64,000 bases of DNA from Muribaculum intestinale (GTDB taxonomy: Bacteria; Bacteroidota; Bacteroidia; Bacteroidales; Muribaculaceae): positions 2,418,001-2,482,000 of the forward strand of contig NZ_CP021421.1 in assembly GCF_002201515.1 (NCBI RefSeq), written 5' to 3'. The notes beneath the pieces are model-generated. The model made no database searches and was not told the DNA's origin. It saw only the letters and a program-made list of their open reading frames with translations. Below are positions 11,028-19,498 of the stretch, one piece after another; within the stretch, counting starts at the first letter, position 1; the number at the start of each line of letters is the position of its first letter. The position numbers were made by a program, and so were the translations under genes.

Positions 11028-11570
11028 CTAATCGGTAATGAATTTATCGGGGTAACGGCCGTGAAACTGACTGTAGTATTCTTTGATGTTGCGCATATCC
11101 TGCTCGATGTCGCCTGTAGGGGTATAGCATCGGTCGACTACAATACGCTTGTATTTGTAGTCGATGGCGCCAAGCACCAGAGGCACGCCGGCGTCGCGGG
11201 CTATGTAGATGAATCCGCTATGCCATTTTGCCGTGGCCTTGCGTGTGCCTTCGGGAGTTATTGCAAGTACCAGACGTGTTGATTCGCGGAATTTCTTTAC
11301 GATAGTCTCTGTGAGCGACTGCTTTTTGTTTTTACGCGGCACAGGTATGCCTCCGATAGCTCTGAATATTACTCCCAAGGGCCAGCGGAACCAGGATTCT
11401 TTCATCAGAAATCCGGCTTTGCGGCCTATGGAGCGTATGGTCAGTTCGCCGAGTATGAAGTCCCAGTTGGATGTGTGGGGAGCCACGCATATTATACATT
11501 TGGGATAGTCGGGCACGGTATATTCAACCGTCCACCCGGCCATACGCAGCAACCATTTGGATAAACCCAT
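11028..11570 (-). CDS. 1-acylglycerol-3-phosphate acyltransferase-like protein (PlsC fold)
   Basis: The 180-residue protein has the acyltransferase HX4D motif (HTSNWD, residues 32-37) and a downstream PEGTR motif (about 105), the two key blocks of the PlsC/LPLAT family. It is shorter than a typical PlsC and lacks a clear N-terminal membrane anchor, though the first 15 residues are amphipathic. It probably acylates a lysophospholipid or related acceptor at the inner membrane; the exact acceptor is not evident. It is tightly linked to the amidase gene downstream. Confidence 0.8.
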   Translation of the reverse strand: MGLSKWLLRMAGWTVEYTVPDYPKCIICVAPHTSNWDFILGELTIRSIGRKAGFLMKESWFRWPLGVIFRAIGGIPVPRKNKKQSLTETIVKKFRESTRLVLAITPEGTRKATAKWHSGFIYIARDAGVPLVLGAIDYKYKRIVVDRCYTPTGDIEQDMRNIKEYYSQFHGRYPDKFITD

Positions 11571-11598
11571 AATCTGTCGGATATCCGTAATGTTTTAC

Positions 11599-11958
11599 TT
11601 ATTTTGCAGCGGCAACGTTGGCTTCTTTCTGTGCGGCCGGGAGGGCTTCGTTCATCTGAGCCACGATTTCTTCAATGCCTTTATTGAAGTCGGAGGTGAG
11701 CTTTGTGTAGGCTTTGCGGAAATATTTGTCGCGGGCCACCTTGTAGTCATGAGCGTTTTCAAATGCCTTTTTGCCTTTGTCGAATGAGAATGATACGTTG
11801 GCAATAGTCTGGTACTGGAGGTCGGCTATATCGATTACAGTCTTATTCATCTTGTCGGCATCGATTCCCGGGATGAGGTTGCGTGCGATGATGCATTCGC
11901 CGGCTATGTTGCCGCATACGGCTTTTACAGCCTTCTTGAGATTACGTTTGTTTGCCAT
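11599..11958 (-). CDS. Small conserved Bacteroidales protein of unknown function
   Basis: This 119-residue protein starts MANKRNLKK. An upstream in-frame TTG exists but the ATG at 11958 is the better start. It is entirely helical in appearance, with no signal peptide, a single conserved-looking C in the KAVCGNIAGEC region, and an alanine-rich tail ending AAQKEANVAAAK. I recall similar uncharacterised proteins starting MANxRxLKK in other Bacteroidales, but no function. It is 28 nt upstream of the acyltransferase on the same strand. A TATATTCG near-match -7 element is at 11990-11997. Confidence 0.7.
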   Translation of the reverse strand: MANKRNLKKAVKAVCGNIAGECIIARNLIPGIDADKMNKTVIDIADLQYQTIANVSFSFDKGKKAFENAHDYKVARDKYFRKAYTKLTSDFNKGIEEIVAQMNEALPAAQKEANVAAAK

Positions 11959-12039
11959 AATCAAAATGTATTTGAGGTTATTTCGTTTGCGAATATAACA
12001 CTAATTTCCCGAAAAATGATGATAAACTCCCATAAAGTT

Positions 12040-12075
12040 GATAGCGTGTCGGGAGATGAATCCTGACACGCTATC
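12040..12075 (-). terminator. Hairpin between the TonB-C gene and the 11599-11958 gene
   Basis: An 11-bp perfect inverted repeat (12040-12050 with 12065-12075, GATAGCGTGTC arm) extends to 15 bp with one mismatch. It begins 21 nt after the stop of the minus-strand gene 12096-12599. The T-tract is poor. Confidence 0.6.
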
Positions 12076-12095
12076 TGATGCTGTTTGTAATCTAC

Positions 12096-12599
12096 TTATA
12101 ATCTGAATGTTATTGGGAATATACAGTATACCGGCACATTGTTGCCGCCCATTCGTCCAGCGTGCCAGCGCGGCATGCCGTCAAGTATTCTTACTGCTTC
12201 CCTGTCAAGCGAAGGTTCGATGCCGCGGAGTACATTGATGTGGGTTATCTCACCGTCAGGCTGTACTATAAAAGAGCATAGTACACGTCCCTGTATTTTT
12301 CGGGCGTATGCAGCAGCAGGGTATGTGCGGGAGGCGTTGATAAACTGCATCAGAGCACCGTATCCGCCGGGAAATGTGGGAGGCTCGTCGACGGTCTCGA
12401 AGTCATATGCCTCGATTACATCGGCGCAGAAGTTATGACCGGGATTTATTTCTGTGAGGGCGAGTGACTGGTCTGTTGTGTGTACGGCTATTCTACGCAT
12501 TTGTGCGTGAGCCGAACGTGCCGACAATAGAAGTGCCGCAATAAGCAGGAGAGTGGAGAGGGGCAGTAGAGATAAGTCAGGAGTAGATTTTTTAATCAT
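12096..12599 (-). CDS. Secreted TonB C-terminal-domain protein
   Basis: The 167-residue protein has a signal peptide (KK, long hydrophobic core, ARSAHAQ|MRR cut near residue 33) and a C-terminal TonB-type domain (about 75-167). The typical Bacteroidetes signatures are present: TFPGGYGALMQFI, GRVLCSFIVQPDGEITHINVLRGIEPSLDREAVRILDGMP (split across residues 100-142) and a VPVYCIFPITFRL ending. There is no proline-rich spacer or membrane anchor, so this is a soluble periplasmic relative rather than a classical TonB energy transducer. It has its own strong promoter at 12664-12694. Confidence 0.85.
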   Translation of the reverse strand: MIKKSTPDLSLLPLSTLLLIAALLLSARSAHAQMRRIAVHTTDQSLALTEINPGHNFCADVIEAYDFETVDEPPTFPGGYGALMQFINASRTYPAAAYARKIQGRVLCSFIVQPDGEITHINVLRGIEPSLDREAVRILDGMPRWHAGRMGGNNVPVYCIFPITFRL

Positions 12600-12663
12600 A
12601 AAACATGTGAGTGGTATGGTGCTGCAATGCCGGCAAGAGAGGCGTCCAGCATTGTGACATATG

Positions 12664-12694
12664 CAAATTTATAGTGCTGTTGTGTTAAATGCAA
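12664..12694 (-). promoter_or_regulatory. Bacteroidetes-type promoter for the TonB-C protein
   Basis: Minus strand: TTG (12692-12694), 20-nt spacer, TAAATTTG (12664-12671), a perfect -7. The leader to the ATG at 12599 is about 58 nt. Confidence 0.75.
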
Positions 12695-12824
12695 CAGTAT
12701 GTCCGCAATTTTCGATTTGTTTAGCGATGTTTTAAGTTTATTTGCATTTTCCCGGATGCGGGGCGCAATATGGCGTGAAGAAGCACGTTTCTAAAATATA
12801 GGAATCGCATGCGCGCTTCCTGCA

Positions 12825-13859
12825 ATGGTAACAGTAATGACGATACGAAATCATATAATATCATTTATAGTCGCGCTTGTGGCCGGCGGTATGATTCCGC
12901 TATGTGCCGCAGATGGCTCGACAGCATATAATTTTCTGAATATAACATCCTCAAGCCGTATTTACGGTCTGGGTGGTGTGAATATATCTATTGTCGACGA
13001 CGATATAAACTCGATTGACCAGAATCCGGGGCTGCTTGGTCCGGAGGTAGGGAAACAGCTGGGACTTAATTATATGCATTACGTCGGCGACGCAAATTTT
13101 GCCGGCGTGCGATACGGTATGGCAGCCGGAGAGCATGGAGCCTGGGCAGCCGGGATACAGTATTTCGGTTATGGCGATATGAAGGCGGCCGATGTGACGG
13201 GGAATATTACCGGTACTTTTTCGGCCAAGGATATGGCATTTTCCGCTACATACAGCCATGATATTACCGGGAGTCTCCGTGGCGGTATCACAGTCAAGGG
13301 TATATATTCGGCCTATGAGTCATATTCGGCATTTGCGCTTGCCACCGATCTCGGTATCAATTATTATGACCCCGACAGGGGTGTCTCGCTGTCGGCTGTA
13401 GTGGCAAATCTCGGAGGACAAATCAAGAGATTTAACGAGCGTTATGACCGTATGCCTGTCGATGTGCGTCTTGGATTGAGCAAGCAACTTGCCGATGTGC
13501 CGTTGCGTCTGTCGGTTACCGCATGGAATCTCACAAAATGGCATCTGCCTTATTATGATGCCGGCGACGGCTCTGCCACCAGTGAAATGGAGGAGAAAGA
13601 TTCGTTCGGCTCCAATCTGTTCCGCCATCTGGTGTTCGGTGTGGAGTGGTTGCCCTCCGACAGGTTGTATATAGGTGTGGGATACAACTACAAGACGCGT
13701 ACCGACATGGGCACATATTCCCGCAGCTTTTTCAGTGGATTCTCAGCTTGTGCCGGTATAAATGTAAGCAGATTTTCAGTCGGAATAGCTTTGGATCAGC
13801 CTCATACAGGAGCTACCACATTCATGCTCAACCTGTCGACGCGTCTGTGGGAATTCTAG
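12825..13859 (+). CDS. porQ: Type IX secretion system protein PorQ
   Basis: The 344-residue outer-membrane-type protein has an N-terminal signal sequence cut around LCAA|DGS. The PorQ/PorV-family opening follows: YNFLNITSSSRIYGLGG, then DDDINSIDQNPGLLG (about 40-65). The rest is beta-strand rich with a terminal aromatic residue (RLWEF), as in outer-membrane barrels. PorQ works with PorU/PorV-type partners in the type IX secretion surface complex. No other T9SS gene is in the window. Two in-frame ATGs (12825 and 12837) compete as start; the second gives a tidier signal peptide. Confidence 0.85.
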   Translation: MVTVMTIRNHIISFIVALVAGGMIPLCAADGSTAYNFLNITSSSRIYGLGGVNISIVDDDINSIDQNPGLLGPEVGKQLGLNYMHYVGDANFAGVRYGMAAGEHGAWAAGIQYFGYGDMKAADVTGNITGTFSAKDMAFSATYSHDITGSLRGGITVKGIYSAYESYSAFALATDLGINYYDPDRGVSLSAVVANLGGQIKRFNERYDRMPVDVRLGLSKQLADVPLRLSVTAWNLTKWHLPYYDAGDGSATSEMEEKDSFGSNLFRHLVFGVEWLPSDRLYIGVGYNYKTRTDMGTYSRSFFSGFSACAGINVSRFSVGIALDQPHTGATTFMLNLSTRLWEF

Positions 13860-13931
13860 GAGCTTGTTTAATAATAAATGTTGCCGCCAGGGTATACGAA
13901 ACAAGAGATAGCTTTATTATTAAACAAGCTC
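13860..13931 (+). repeat. 72-bp palindromic repeat with 19-bp perfect arms
   Basis: GAGCTTGTTTAATAATAAA (13860-13878) is perfectly inverted at 13913-13931, around a 34-nt loop. It starts directly after the porQ stop codon. The 16-nt core ATTATTAAACAAGCTC recurs at 36963-36978. It could act as a terminator, but the long AT-rich arms and the second copy suggest a small mobile or MITE-like repeat. Confidence 0.7.
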
Positions 13932-14019
13932 TAAAGTCGAAAAATGTAATCATGCATATTGTGTATGTTGGAGTCGCTGTCTGAGCCGGACTTTCATATG
14001 CCGCATACTTTTCCTCGAT

Positions 14020-14577
14020 ATGGCCGATCTTAAACTTTATGACGTGTTTGATATGTCGCCCCTGCGCGATTATATACGAGAGCATGGAGAATGCCGCGTG
14101 TACTGCAAGGGTGAATGTTTCTGTAGAATTGGCGAGAATGCCCCGGATATCGGTGTGGTTAATTCCGGCGGATTTGCATTTGTAAGACCTGACTACAAGG
14201 GCGATGACCAGACATGCTCTCTTGCTTTTGCCGACGAACTTGTGGGCTCGTATATCTCGATGATGCCCGGCCGGAAATCCGGTTTTGATGTTAAGGCATT
14301 GTGTAAGTCGGAGGTATCGGCGCTTGCGCTGGATACGGTTGTCGAGTATATGGATACAATATCTCCCGATTACCGGCTGAGGTTTACGTATGCCATAGCC
14401 TATGCATTTATGATGAGAGGCATATCATACCGCTGTCAGTCGGTCGAGTCGCGATATGTCGAACTTCTCGAACGGATGCCGGATGTCAAGAGTTTCATGT
14501 CGACTTCTGCGATAGCGTCATATCTCGGTGTGACACGGGAGACATTGTCGAGGATGCGTGCAAGGATGTGTAAATAG
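14020..14577 (+). CDS. Crp/Fnr-family transcriptional regulator
   Basis: The 185-residue protein has a cyclic-nucleotide-binding-type beta barrel (about 20-115, with CRIGENAPDIGVVNSGGFAFV) followed by a linker helix and a C-terminal helix-turn-helix (about 150-183: TSAIASYLGVTRETLSRMRA). The DNA-recognition helix is complete, but the protein is shorter than E. coli Crp. Several cysteines occur in the N-terminal half (CRVYCKGECFC), which could serve redox or metal sensing; this is inference. A 12-bp palindrome containing TGTGA-N6-TCACA lies 42 nt past its stop. A weak -7 match, TACTTTTC, is at 14006-14013. Confidence 0.85.
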   Translation: MADLKLYDVFDMSPLRDYIREHGECRVYCKGECFCRIGENAPDIGVVNSGGFAFVRPDYKGDDQTCSLAFADELVGSYISMMPGRKSGFDVKALCKSEVSALALDTVVEYMDTISPDYRLRFTYAIAYAFMMRGISYRCQSVESRYVELLERMPDVKSFMSTSAIASYLGVTRETLSRMRARMCK

Positions 14578-14616
14578 TCTTTTTCTCCGACTTTGTGTTC
14601 TTTTTTGGTGTAATAT

Positions 14617-14648
14617 TGAAAAAGTGTGATTTTTGTCACACTTTTTTA
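14617..14648 (+). terminator. A/T-flanked hairpin; terminator or Crp-type operator
   Basis: AAAAAGTGTGA (14619-14629) pairs with TCACACTTTTT (14636-14646) around a 6-nt loop and runs into a T-tract. This is a textbook intrinsic terminator for the Crp-family gene. The core is also exactly TGTGA-N6-TCACA, the classical Crp half-site arrangement, 55 nt before the next start codon. Confidence 0.75.
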
Positions 14649-14702
14649 GCTGTCATGTGCGTAAATTAGAGAATTTTAAACAGACTTTTAACCTTATCCG
14701 AC

Positions 14703-16505
14703 ATGACAAAACGCATTTTAACAGCCACAGTGCTCACTATTGCAGCCATAATGCAGGTCGACGCCGTTGTTCCCGACGATAATGTTGTGATATCCGAGGG
14801 GAAGGAGTCGTATCGTTTTGTGCAGGTAAAAGGAGGCTTTGAGGTTGTGCATACAGTTGCCGACGAGTATCTTGCTACAAGACGTTCGGAGAAAATACAG
14901 CCTCATATATTTCATGACAATAACATACGTCTCGACAAAGCATCGGGAGGGAAGCCGCAATACCGTAATGCTAATTCACCTACGGTGTTCCACGATGACA
15001 GTAAGGTATGTTTCTTTGAATTCTTTCTAAGCAGCAACAAGAAGGCAAAGGCTCAGTTTCGTCGTACCTTTACCGACCCGGCATATTTTACCGGCATTTT
15101 TCCTCTTGACGAGTATCCGATACGCAATAAGACAATCTCTGTGGATATACCGGCTTCACTTCCGGGCATCGAACTTCTTGACTGTAATTTTCCTGCGGAG
15201 GGTATAGTGCGGTCAGATACAAAGGCGCCTGATGGTTCACGTAGGATAACTTATACGCTGACTGATGTCGGTCCGGCGGCTGACGATAAGTCGGCACCGT
15301 CGCCCAAGGCTTCTCTGCCATATATAATGGTAAAGGGGTATTTCCCGGATACAGATTCGCTTTACCGCTATCATCGCCGGCTTCTTGATGTGGATACTGT
15401 GATTCCTGATGTGTCAGGTATTGTCAGGAATATACTTGGCGACACGAAAGACCGCGACAAAGTCATAGAGCGTCTTTACCGGTATGTTCAGAACAATGTT
15501 CGGTATGTGGCTTTTGAGGAAGGAGAGGCCGGATATCGTCCGGACACACCGGCCGAAGTGCTGCGCAAGCGCTATGGCGATTGCAAGGGGATGGCCATGC
15601 TGCTTGCCACATTGCTTAACCGCAACGGTATAGATGCATATGTGGCCATAGTGGGAACGCGTTCCATACCATACGGCATTGCAGAGAATCCGTCGCTGTC
15701 GGCTTCCAACCATATGATATGCATTGTTCCTCGTAAAGAGGGTGCCTCTCTGTTTCTTGACCCGACCAACGGACAGATTTCAATGTATCATATACCATGG
15801 GGTATACGTGGGAAGGATGCCATGATGATACTGCCTGACGGATATGAGATGGTGAATATCCCGGAGGAATCGCCGCGGATGTCGGACGATGTGATAACGT
15901 ATGATTACAGGCTTACTTCGGAAGGCCTTGCCGGAAAGGCGGTGCGTAGCTGTCGGGAGGATATGGCCGAACGTTTTGTGTCAATATTCAATAATGTTCC
16001 AAGCCAGCATGTGAATGAATTGTTGGCCAGAATGCTTGTGCCTGCTTCTAATATGGTCGCCTGTAAAGACAGTATTGTGTATGATACTTCTGTGCCGGGA
16101 TTTGTTACTCTCACCGCTCCGGTATATAATAAGTCGGCCATAACAGAGGCTTCAGATGCTATATATATTGACCTTAATTCTTCTGACGGGCCATTTGGCG
16201 AACGTATTGATCTTGACGACCGCCGTGCTGACCTTGAGTTTTATGTGCCCGCATCAGTAGAGAGACGCACTGTCGTAGAGATGCCAGATGGCTACAGTGC
16301 CGTATTGCCGGAGAATTATGAGTCGGAGTGTCCATATGGCCGTTTCTCATGCACGTTTGCATGCGATGGTAGTACGGTGTCTATGACAAAACGCATGGAG
16401 GTGGTCAGAACCCGTATCCCGCTGGCTGATATCCCTGAATGGAACAATCATCTTTCAGCATGGAAAGAAGCCTGCAGCCTCCAGGTCGAACTTAGAAAAC
16501 CATAA
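14703..16505 (+). CDS. Secreted transglutaminase-like (DUF3857/TGc) protein
   Basis: The 600-residue protein starts with a signal peptide (KR, hydrophobic core, MQVDA|VV near residue 21). A beta-rich DUF3857-type region (about 30-230) precedes a transglutaminase-like core with Cys294 in YGDCKGMAMLLATLL, His337 in SNHMIC and Asp353 in FLDPTNG, the full Cys-His-Asp triad. A C-terminal beta-rich domain follows. In Bacteroidetes such proteins are periplasmic or outer-membrane associated and their substrates are mostly unknown; cysteine protease activity is as likely as transamidation. It is followed after 19 nt by a second large protein of related design. Confidence 0.82.
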   Translation: MTKRILTATVLTIAAIMQVDAVVPDDNVVISEGKESYRFVQVKGGFEVVHTVADEYLATRRSEKIQPHIFHDNNIRLDKASGGKPQYRNANSPTVFHDDSKVCFFEFFLSSNKKAKAQFRRTFTDPAYFTGIFPLDEYPIRNKTISVDIPASLPGIELLDCNFPAEGIVRSDTKAPDGSRRITYTLTDVGPAADDKSAPSPKASLPYIMVKGYFPDTDSLYRYHRRLLDVDTVIPDVSGIVRNILGDTKDRDKVIERLYRYVQNNVRYVAFEEGEAGYRPDTPAEVLRKRYGDCKGMAMLLATLLNRNGIDAYVAIVGTRSIPYGIAENPSLSASNHMICIVPRKEGASLFLDPTNGQISMYHIPWGIRGKDAMMILPDGYEMVNIPEESPRMSDDVITYDYRLTSEGLAGKAVRSCREDMAERFVSIFNNVPSQHVNELLARMLVPASNMVACKDSIVYDTSVPGFVTLTAPVYNKSAITEASDAIYIDLNSSDGPFGERIDLDDRRADLEFYVPASVERRTVVEMPDGYSAVLPENYESECPYGRFSCTFACDGSTVSMTKRMEVVRTRIPLADIPEWNNHLSAWKEACSLQVELRKP

Positions 16506-16524
16506 CCGTTACAGCTTATAACAT

Positions 16525-18738
16525 ATGAGGAAACAATTTGTACTTTTTACATTTTTGCTGTTGGGTATTGTTGCCATGCATGCCGACAGTATGGCTGAAT
16601 ACCGGGCTTTTGCCGATACAGTGCGCGCCGATGTGTATTCGATGGATTTGCCGGCTTTCAAGGTAAGGGATATTCCGGAAAAGTATCGTAACGAGTCGGC
16701 CGTATACAAGGCCATATATGAGAATTTCGATGCCAAGAAAAAGACCGGTGTTGGAGTTCGTCCGGGACCGATGATGCTCCCTACGATATCCCGGCGGGCG
16801 CGTATAGAGGCCGGGCATCTTACCCGCATGCTGATACATATCAACGACAAGGCCGCGTTGGAGAAGTATTCCGAATTTGATTTCGGTATCGACAATAAGA
16901 AAAATTATTTCGAGGGTTATGAGAAAAACCGTCATGTGATGGGAGCACGTCTCATAAAAACCGACAATCGAATAGTGGACATTGACACGTCCGATTTCGT
17001 GGAGGTCGAGGAGGGCAAAACAGGCGAGAATAAGCGCCGTAAACTTGCTATTCCCGGTCTTGAGGTCGGGGATGACATAGATGTATTCTTTTACACTGAG
17101 ACCCGTATGCAGAATGTGCATCCGGATCCGCTTACGTTTTATCTTAAAGAGTCGGCTCCGATACTCAACTACCGTATACATTGTGTGATTGATGACAATC
17201 TGACTGCGCAATACCGTATACTTAACGGTGCCCCGGATTTTGATGTGACACGCGATGATGACGGCAATTATGTGCTGGATCTGGAGATTGCCGATATTTC
17301 GGCGAAGGAGCCGCGCCTGTGGTACAATCAGTCGCAGCAGTCGCCTCAAATAAAGATGTATCTGTTCAACCGCCGAAACAGCAGTGACTTTACCCCTAAA
17401 AGCGCGCGATTTGACGGCATGCAGTGCAATCCGCCTGCCGAGTGGATAATCGGCGACCGTTGGGACCAGGATGACTGGTGGCTTGAAAACGGGGCTGTGG
17501 CCGGGAATCTTGTGATGAAGAATTATCTCAAGGACGGGCATAAGATAGCCAAGGATATAGGAAAAATGGTGAAGGATGGCCGAATTTCAGTGCGTGAGGG
17601 TGCGGATTATCTCTACAATCTGCTGTGCTATCTGTATATAGGCAATCTTGCCAGGCTTAATGCGCATGACTTTGCTTTACAGTACAACAGTCTGCTTAAG
17701 GCTCATAAATTTCCGATAGAGGCGGGTCTGTCGTCTGTCCCAGACCAGGAGCCGCTGTACGATGTAATTAATTTAAACAATACGATATTTTTCACCAGTC
17801 TGCAAGGTGATTCCTCGCGCTACTATTTTCCTCCCAAAAACGGGATATATTCTCCATCGGACATGATTCCTGGTGCTAATGGGCGTGTGGCGATGATGTG
17901 GCGTAAGCCAAAAGAGCGGAAGAAAGTGCCCGATGGCGACAATTACTTTAGATTGCCGGCTACGACTTTGGCCAAAAATCGTAATATTACATATGTTGAT
18001 GCAGTCATTGACGGCAGTGTGATTGATATCAATCGCAAGGAGATACACACCGGTGCCGCCAAGAGGCATGCATTTCCGATTCTTTCGGAAGAGGATGTAA
18101 ATGAAGGCTATCGCAAATACCTGTCACGATACGGACATACAGTCAGTGTTAAGGAAAACAAGAAGAGAGCAGCCGAACGAATGGAGCGTTATGCCGATGG
18201 ACGTAAAGAGCAGAAGGAGGACTTCAAGAATGAAATCAGGGAGTATCATGGCGAGTATCCGTCGGAATTTGTTGACGGTAAGGTGACGAGCCTTGGTATA
18301 AATCCCGACAGCACCGCTCTTGTGTATGAGTTGTCGTATAAGATGGATAATCTCGTAAAGCGTGCCGGCAATAATGTCATCCTTTCTCTTGGCAAACTTT
18401 TCTGCGATCAGCTCGAGTTGCTTCCGTCAGACCGCGAACGTGATGTTGATGCTTATTTCGGCACACCCCGCGAGTACGTTACGCGTATCAGTGTGGATAT
18501 TCCGTCGGGATATACTGTAAATGAGAGTTCGCTTTCAGGGCTCAATCGGTTAATATTAAATGAATCGGGGGCTTTCTCGGCAAACACTACATTGGTATCT
18601 CCCGACAAGCTACAGGTCGATATAATAAAGCGATACAATAAGGGTGTTCTTCCCGTATCGGAATGGCCCGAAATGCTGTCGGTGCTTGACATGGCTTCGG
18701 AGTGGAACAATGTGTCCATTCTGCTGGAAAAGAAGTAA
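16525..18738 (+). CDS. Secreted DUF3857-like protein, partner of the transglutaminase
   Basis: The 737-residue protein has a signal peptide (MRKQ, hydrophobic core, MHADS near residue 21). The segment about 90-270 (PGLEVGDDIDVFFYTET, then NYRIHCVIDDNLT) resembles DUF3857, the domain often joined to transglutaminase cores. The middle (about 290-520) has YNLLCYLYIGNLARLNAHDFALQ-type helices, like a transglutaminase core, but I see no Cys-His-Asp triad, so it may be an inactive homologue. The C-terminal part (about 520-700) repeats the style of the upstream protein. The two genes form an operon ended by the terminator at 18803-18845. Function unknown. Confidence 0.7.
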   Translation: MRKQFVLFTFLLLGIVAMHADSMAEYRAFADTVRADVYSMDLPAFKVRDIPEKYRNESAVYKAIYENFDAKKKTGVGVRPGPMMLPTISRRARIEAGHLTRMLIHINDKAALEKYSEFDFGIDNKKNYFEGYEKNRHVMGARLIKTDNRIVDIDTSDFVEVEEGKTGENKRRKLAIPGLEVGDDIDVFFYTETRMQNVHPDPLTFYLKESAPILNYRIHCVIDDNLTAQYRILNGAPDFDVTRDDDGNYVLDLEIADISAKEPRLWYNQSQQSPQIKMYLFNRRNSSDFTPKSARFDGMQCNPPAEWIIGDRWDQDDWWLENGAVAGNLVMKNYLKDGHKIAKDIGKMVKDGRISVREGADYLYNLLCYLYIGNLARLNAHDFALQYNSLLKAHKFPIEAGLSSVPDQEPLYDVINLNNTIFFTSLQGDSSRYYFPPKNGIYSPSDMIPGANGRVAMMWRKPKERKKVPDGDNYFRLPATTLAKNRNITYVDAVIDGSVIDINRKEIHTGAAKRHAFPILSEEDVNEGYRKYLSRYGHTVSVKENKKRAAERMERYADGRKEQKEDFKNEIREYHGEYPSEFVDGKVTSLGINPDSTALVYELSYKMDNLVKRAGNNVILSLGKLFCDQLELLPSDRERDVDAYFGTPREYVTRISVDIPSGYTVNESSLSGLNRLILNESGAFSANTTLVSPDKLQVDIIKRYNKGVLPVSEWPEMLSVLDMASEWNNVSILLEKK

Positions 18739-18802
18739 GAGAGGGTGTTTAGGAGTCGATATCAGATAAAATATATCAAGCGCTTCAAGGTTACATATGC
18801 GC

Positions 18803-18845
18803 GGGGCTGCACTCAAAATGTGATAAGTGCAGCCCCATTTTTTTG
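18803..18845 (+). terminator. Intrinsic terminator of the transglutaminase pair
   Basis: An 11-bp perfect stem (18803-18813 with 18826-18836, GGGGCTGCACT arm) is followed by ATTTTTTTG. It lies 64 nt after the stop at 18738. Confidence 0.9.
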
Positions 18846-18901
18846 TGGTATGACGACGAGTGATTGTCTGGCCGGTGTCGCCTGAAGATTTTTGTGACTT
18901 T

Positions 18902-19498
18902 TTATACAGGCAGATGTGTGCTGATTTCGTCGAGGCGCACGAGTTTGCTTACAATCGCATAGATGGTAAGTCCTGCGGCAGAGTGAATCTGCAATTTGGC
19001 GGTTATGTTGCGCCGGTGGGTCATCACTGTGTTGACCGAGACATTCATTTCGGCAGCGATTTCTTTGTTGCTAAGGCCTTTCACGATGCCTACCACAACT
19101 TCCTTCTCGCGTTGGCTTAGACTTTTAGTATCTTCATTATTGGCAGCATCAGTGTTCATGCGGCCGATGATGTCGGCCAATGACGATGGATTGTCATAAA
19201 TGGATAGGGTATAGTCGTAGCTTTTGGTGTATTCTTTTGGGAGCAGGCACGAACAGATTGCCACGAGAGTAGCTTGTGGCAGAGATTTACGCAGACTGTC
19301 GAGGTCGGCCCGGTTTATGCCAATGGGGTCAATAAGAAGCAGTCGTGCGGGATTTTTTTCTATGTAGTCGGCGACTTTATCCGGTTCGATGGTGCAGATG
19401 TCGCCTGTAGAGAGAGTACGCATACGCTGTAGTGTCGCATGCAACCCTCCTGCGATTATCTGCGAAGAGGTGACGATGAGGATGTTCAGGGGTTTCAT
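18902..19498 (-). CDS. LuxR/NarL-family response-regulator-like protein
   Basis: The 198-residue protein has an N-terminal receiver-like fold (about 5-110, NILIVTSSQIIAGGL and LLLIDPIGINRADLDSL) and a C-terminal LuxR-type helix-turn-helix (about 130-190: LSQREKEVVVGIVKGLSNKE and VSVNTVMTHRRNI). The acidic pocket at the start of the receiver is missing (VTSS in place of DD), so classical phosphorylation is doubtful. The start overlaps the stop of the hemerythrin gene by 4 nt (ATGA), so the two are translationally coupled and probably act in one pathway. Confidence 0.87.
   Translation of the reverse strand: MKPLNILIVTSSQIIAGGLHATLQRMRTLSTGDICTIEPDKVADYIEKNPARLLLIDPIGINRADLDSLRKSLPQATLVAICSCLLPKEYTKSYDYTLSIYDNPSSLADIIGRMNTDAANNEDTKSLSQREKEVVVGIVKGLSNKEIAAEMNVSVNTVMTHRRNITAKLQIHSAAGLTIYAIVSKLVRLDEISTHLPV

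Noticed and set aside
16516..17541. Long antisense frame of 341 codons opposite the DUF3857-like gene
   Set aside because: The plus-strand gene has a signal peptide and family features; the antisense translation is low-complexity in Ile, Arg and His and shows no domain.
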